From an uncultured Oscillospiraceae bacterium (GTDB lineage: Bacteria; Bacillota; Clostridia; Oscillospirales; Oscillospiraceae), in contig CAKUHX010000016.1 in NCBI GenBank assembly GCA_934659475.1, positions 1 to 16,479 of the forward strand: a stretch of 16,479 bases of DNA. Reading direction: 5' to 3'. Within the stretch, counting starts at the first letter, position 1; each line of letters opens with the position of its first letter. This document shows positions 14,785 through 16,479 of this stretch, one piece after another. Position numbers and translations under genes: made by a program. Under the pieces are notes generated by a model. It did not search any database. It had not been told where the DNA came from and saw only the letters and a program-made list of their open reading frames with translations.

Positions 14785-16479
14785 TTATTTCTCGTTCCGC
14801 TGGCAGAACTGCATCAGCATGACCGCCATCTGCCCGCGGGTGGTGCTCATCCCCGGGGACAGGGTGTCCGCCCCGGTGCCGCTGAGGATCCCCTTCATCA
14901 CGCACCAGTGCATGGCCTCATCCGCCCAAGCGCTGATCTGCTGCGCGTCGGAGTAGTCCAGCAGGAAATACCAGCTGCCGGTAAAGCCCTCGCCCAGGCT
15001 CTGGGCGTAGCGGTACAGGATGGCCGCGAACTGCTCCCGGGTCACGGCGTCATCCGGCCCAAAGCTGCCGTCGGCATAGCCGCTGACGATGCCGTTGGCT
15101 CCGGCCCAGGCCACCGCCTTGGCGTACCAGGCGCTCGCCTGGGTATCGCTGTAAGCGGCGCCGCTTTCGCTGTCGGGACAGCCGGCCAGCTGCCACAGAA
15201 TGGTCACCAGCTGAGCGCGGGTGGTGGTGGACTCCGGGGAGAAGGTCTTGTCGTCCATGCCGGTCATCAGGCCCTTTTCCCACACATACTGTACCGCCGC
15301 GTAGAACCAGGAGGTATCCACCACATCGGTGAAGGGCAGTTCCTTGGTCTGCCCGCCCCCGCTGAGGCTGCCTCCGGCATCCTCCTTGGTGTAGTCCGCA
15401 ACATAGTAGAACAGCAGCTTATCGCCGCCCTCCATGCCGTAAGCGTCGATGCCCACCATGGGCGTTTTGCCGTTGATCTGATACATCCAGCCGCTGTTGG
15501 GGCCCTGATCCAGTTCGCCCAAGGTCTCCCCGTTCCGGGTCAGGGATCGGACATAGGTGCCGTACTGGCTGTCCTTGGTCTGGCAGGTGATGCCGTTGGC
15601 CTTCAGGGCCTTCTGCAGGGCATCCAGAGCGCTCTGGCCCTTGGTGATGGTGTAGTCGCCGGAGACCCACTGGGCGTCATTGGTGCGCACGGTGACGTGG
15701 ACAGAGATGCTCTTTGTCTCACCGCCAGTGCTGCCGCCGGTGTTCCCTCCGGTGCTGCTGTCGTCCGGCGTGCCGGGCTTGTCGGAGTCAAAGCCCTTAT
15801 CGGGGCTGGGCTGCTCGGGCTTGGTCTCGGTGGTGCCGTTCTCCTTCACGATCTCGCCGGTCAGGGTGTAGATGTTATAGCGGACAATGCCCTCGTTTTT
15901 CCCACTCAGGACTGCGTACTTCTCCAGCGCCACCAGGGCACGGAAGCCCTGCTCCGTAGCCAGGGCGCGGTCCTTGTCCCCCTGCTCCCCCGTACCGGCG
16001 CCGGCGACAACAAAGCCGTTGCTGCTGCTGTTCACATACAGCAGCAGGGCGTCGGCTAGGGAGCAGCCGCCCTTCACAAAGCGGGCGTCCTTGGCGGGGT
16101 CGATGCCCACGGACAGCAGACCCAGAATGACCATGGCGTCGGAGTTCACGTTGCCGTAGGAACCGTCGCTGCCCTGGGCCTTGCTCAGGCCCGCGACCGC
16201 CTTGGTGATAAATCCCTGCACCTTGGGATACTTATCGGTATTGTACTTCACCAGGGCGTTCAGGGCGGTGGCGGTGGTATCCACATCAATGTAGGTCTCG
16301 GTACCCCAGGTATAGGTAAACAGACCGTCAGCATTCAGATCCCCGCTGTCGGTCAGCAGGGCGATCATATCATTCCGCTGCTTGTCGGTCAGCTCCAGCT
16401 GACCGGCCTGCTCGGCCAGCAGCACCCAAGGTGCTGTATAATAGCTGGTGCCGAAGTCCATCTCCGCCAGCTTCTGGGC
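14785..16479 (-). CDS. SLH-anchored intrinsic-factor-like protein (toroid + DUF4430), 5' end outside window
   Basis: The visible 564 residues lack the N-terminus, since the frame continues past the right edge. Residues ~1-200 are the second half of an alpha/alpha-toroid, with DVDTTATALNALVKY, QGSDGSYGNVNSDAMVILGLL and an Ala-Leu-Ala-Thr-Glu-Gln repeat end. A linker rich in Gly, Thr, Pro and Ser (about 210-255) precedes a DUF4430 domain (about 256-362) with ITKGQSALDALQKAL and the hallmark NSGWMYQINGKTP. Three SLH modules follow: FTDVVDTSWFYAAVQYVWEKG, YSDTQASAWYAKAVAWAGANG and YSDAQQISAWADEAMHWCVMKG. Toroid then DUF4430 is the order of the alpha and beta domains in intrinsic factor and transcobalamin, which grip cobalamin between them. 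The SLH modules would fix the protein to the cell wall. It is the first visible gene of the ECF operon, 74 nt before the next start. Confidence 0.88.
   Translation of the reverse strand, partial: AQKLAEMDFGTSYYTAPWVLLAEQAGQLELTDKQRNDMIALLTDSGDLNADGLFTYTWGTETYIDVDTTATALNALVKYNTDKYPKVQGFITKAVAGLSKAQGSDGSYGNVNSDAMVILGLLSVGIDPAKDARFVKGGCSLADALLLYVNSSSNGFVVAGAGTGEQGDKDRALATEQGFRALVALEKYAVLSGKNEGIVRYNIYTLTGEIVKENGTTETKPEQPSPDKGFDSDKPGTPDDSSTGGNTGGSTGGETKSISVHVTVRTNDAQWVSGDYTITKGQSALDALQKALKANGITCQTKDSQYGTYVRSLTRNGETLGELDQGPNSGWMYQINGKTPMVGIDAYGMEGGDKLLFYYVADYTKEDAGGSLSGGGQTKELPFTDVVDTSWFYAAVQYVWEKGLMTGMDDKTFSPESTTTRAQLVTILWQLAGCPDSESGAAYSDTQASAWYAKAVAWAGANGIVSGYADGSFGPDDAVTREQFAAILYRYAQSLGEGFTGSWYFLLDYSDAQQISAWADEAMHWCVMKGILSGTGADTLSPGMSTTRGQMAVMLMQFCQRNEK

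Overview
The window is GC-rich DNA from a Gram-positive anaerobe, most likely a gut Clostridia of the Oscillospiraceae type (Flavonifractor / Lawsonibacter-like). This placement is inferred from family content: several S-layer homology (SLH) surface proteins, an ECF-type vitamin transporter, an EFR1-type flavodoxin/ferredoxin fusion, strong GGAGG ribosome sites and high GC. No rRNA, tRNA, CRISPR array, integrase or transposase was seen.

Left part (1-4361): a loosely packed set of small cytoplasmic genes. On the + strand are a TetR-type regulator cut by the window edge, a GNAT acetyltransferase, and a decayed alpha/beta-hydrolase that has kept its start site but lost its N-terminal half. An ArsC/Spx-like thioredoxin-fold protein (- strand) then diverges from a two-gene unit of a peptide-deformylase-like protein and an EFR1 ferredoxin-flavodoxin, which overlap by ATGA. 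A perfect 10+10 bp palindrome sits between the divergent genes and supplies a TTGCGC -35 box in each direction. After a gap holding two strong hairpins comes an intact small alpha/beta-hydrolase.

Middle (4380-8726): two - strand surface-protein genes. The first (4380-5930) has no signal peptide or SLH region and looks truncated at its 5' end, next to a more AT-rich junction. The second (6272-8467) is an intact secreted protein with an N-terminal SLH region and a GLUG-type repeat body. It has its own promoter and terminators.

Right part (8727-16479): a tightly packed - strand operon. In transcription order it holds an SLH-anchored protein with an alpha/alpha-toroid plus DUF4430 domain (partial, running off the right edge), a second SLH-anchored toroid protein lacking DUF4430, a stand-alone membrane-anchored DUF4430 protein, an EcfT-like transmembrane protein, and one polypeptide fusing two ABC ATPases to an ECF S-component. 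Spacings are 74, 15 and 33 nt, then a 28-nt overlap. Toroid plus DUF4430 is the domain layout of animal intrinsic factor and transcobalamin. The operon therefore reads as a cell-wall-anchored, intrinsic-factor-like capture system coupled to a dedicated ECF importer. Cobalamin or another corrinoid is the leading substrate candidate, but this is inference: no cobalamin riboswitch lies in the window, and the operon's 5' end is outside it.
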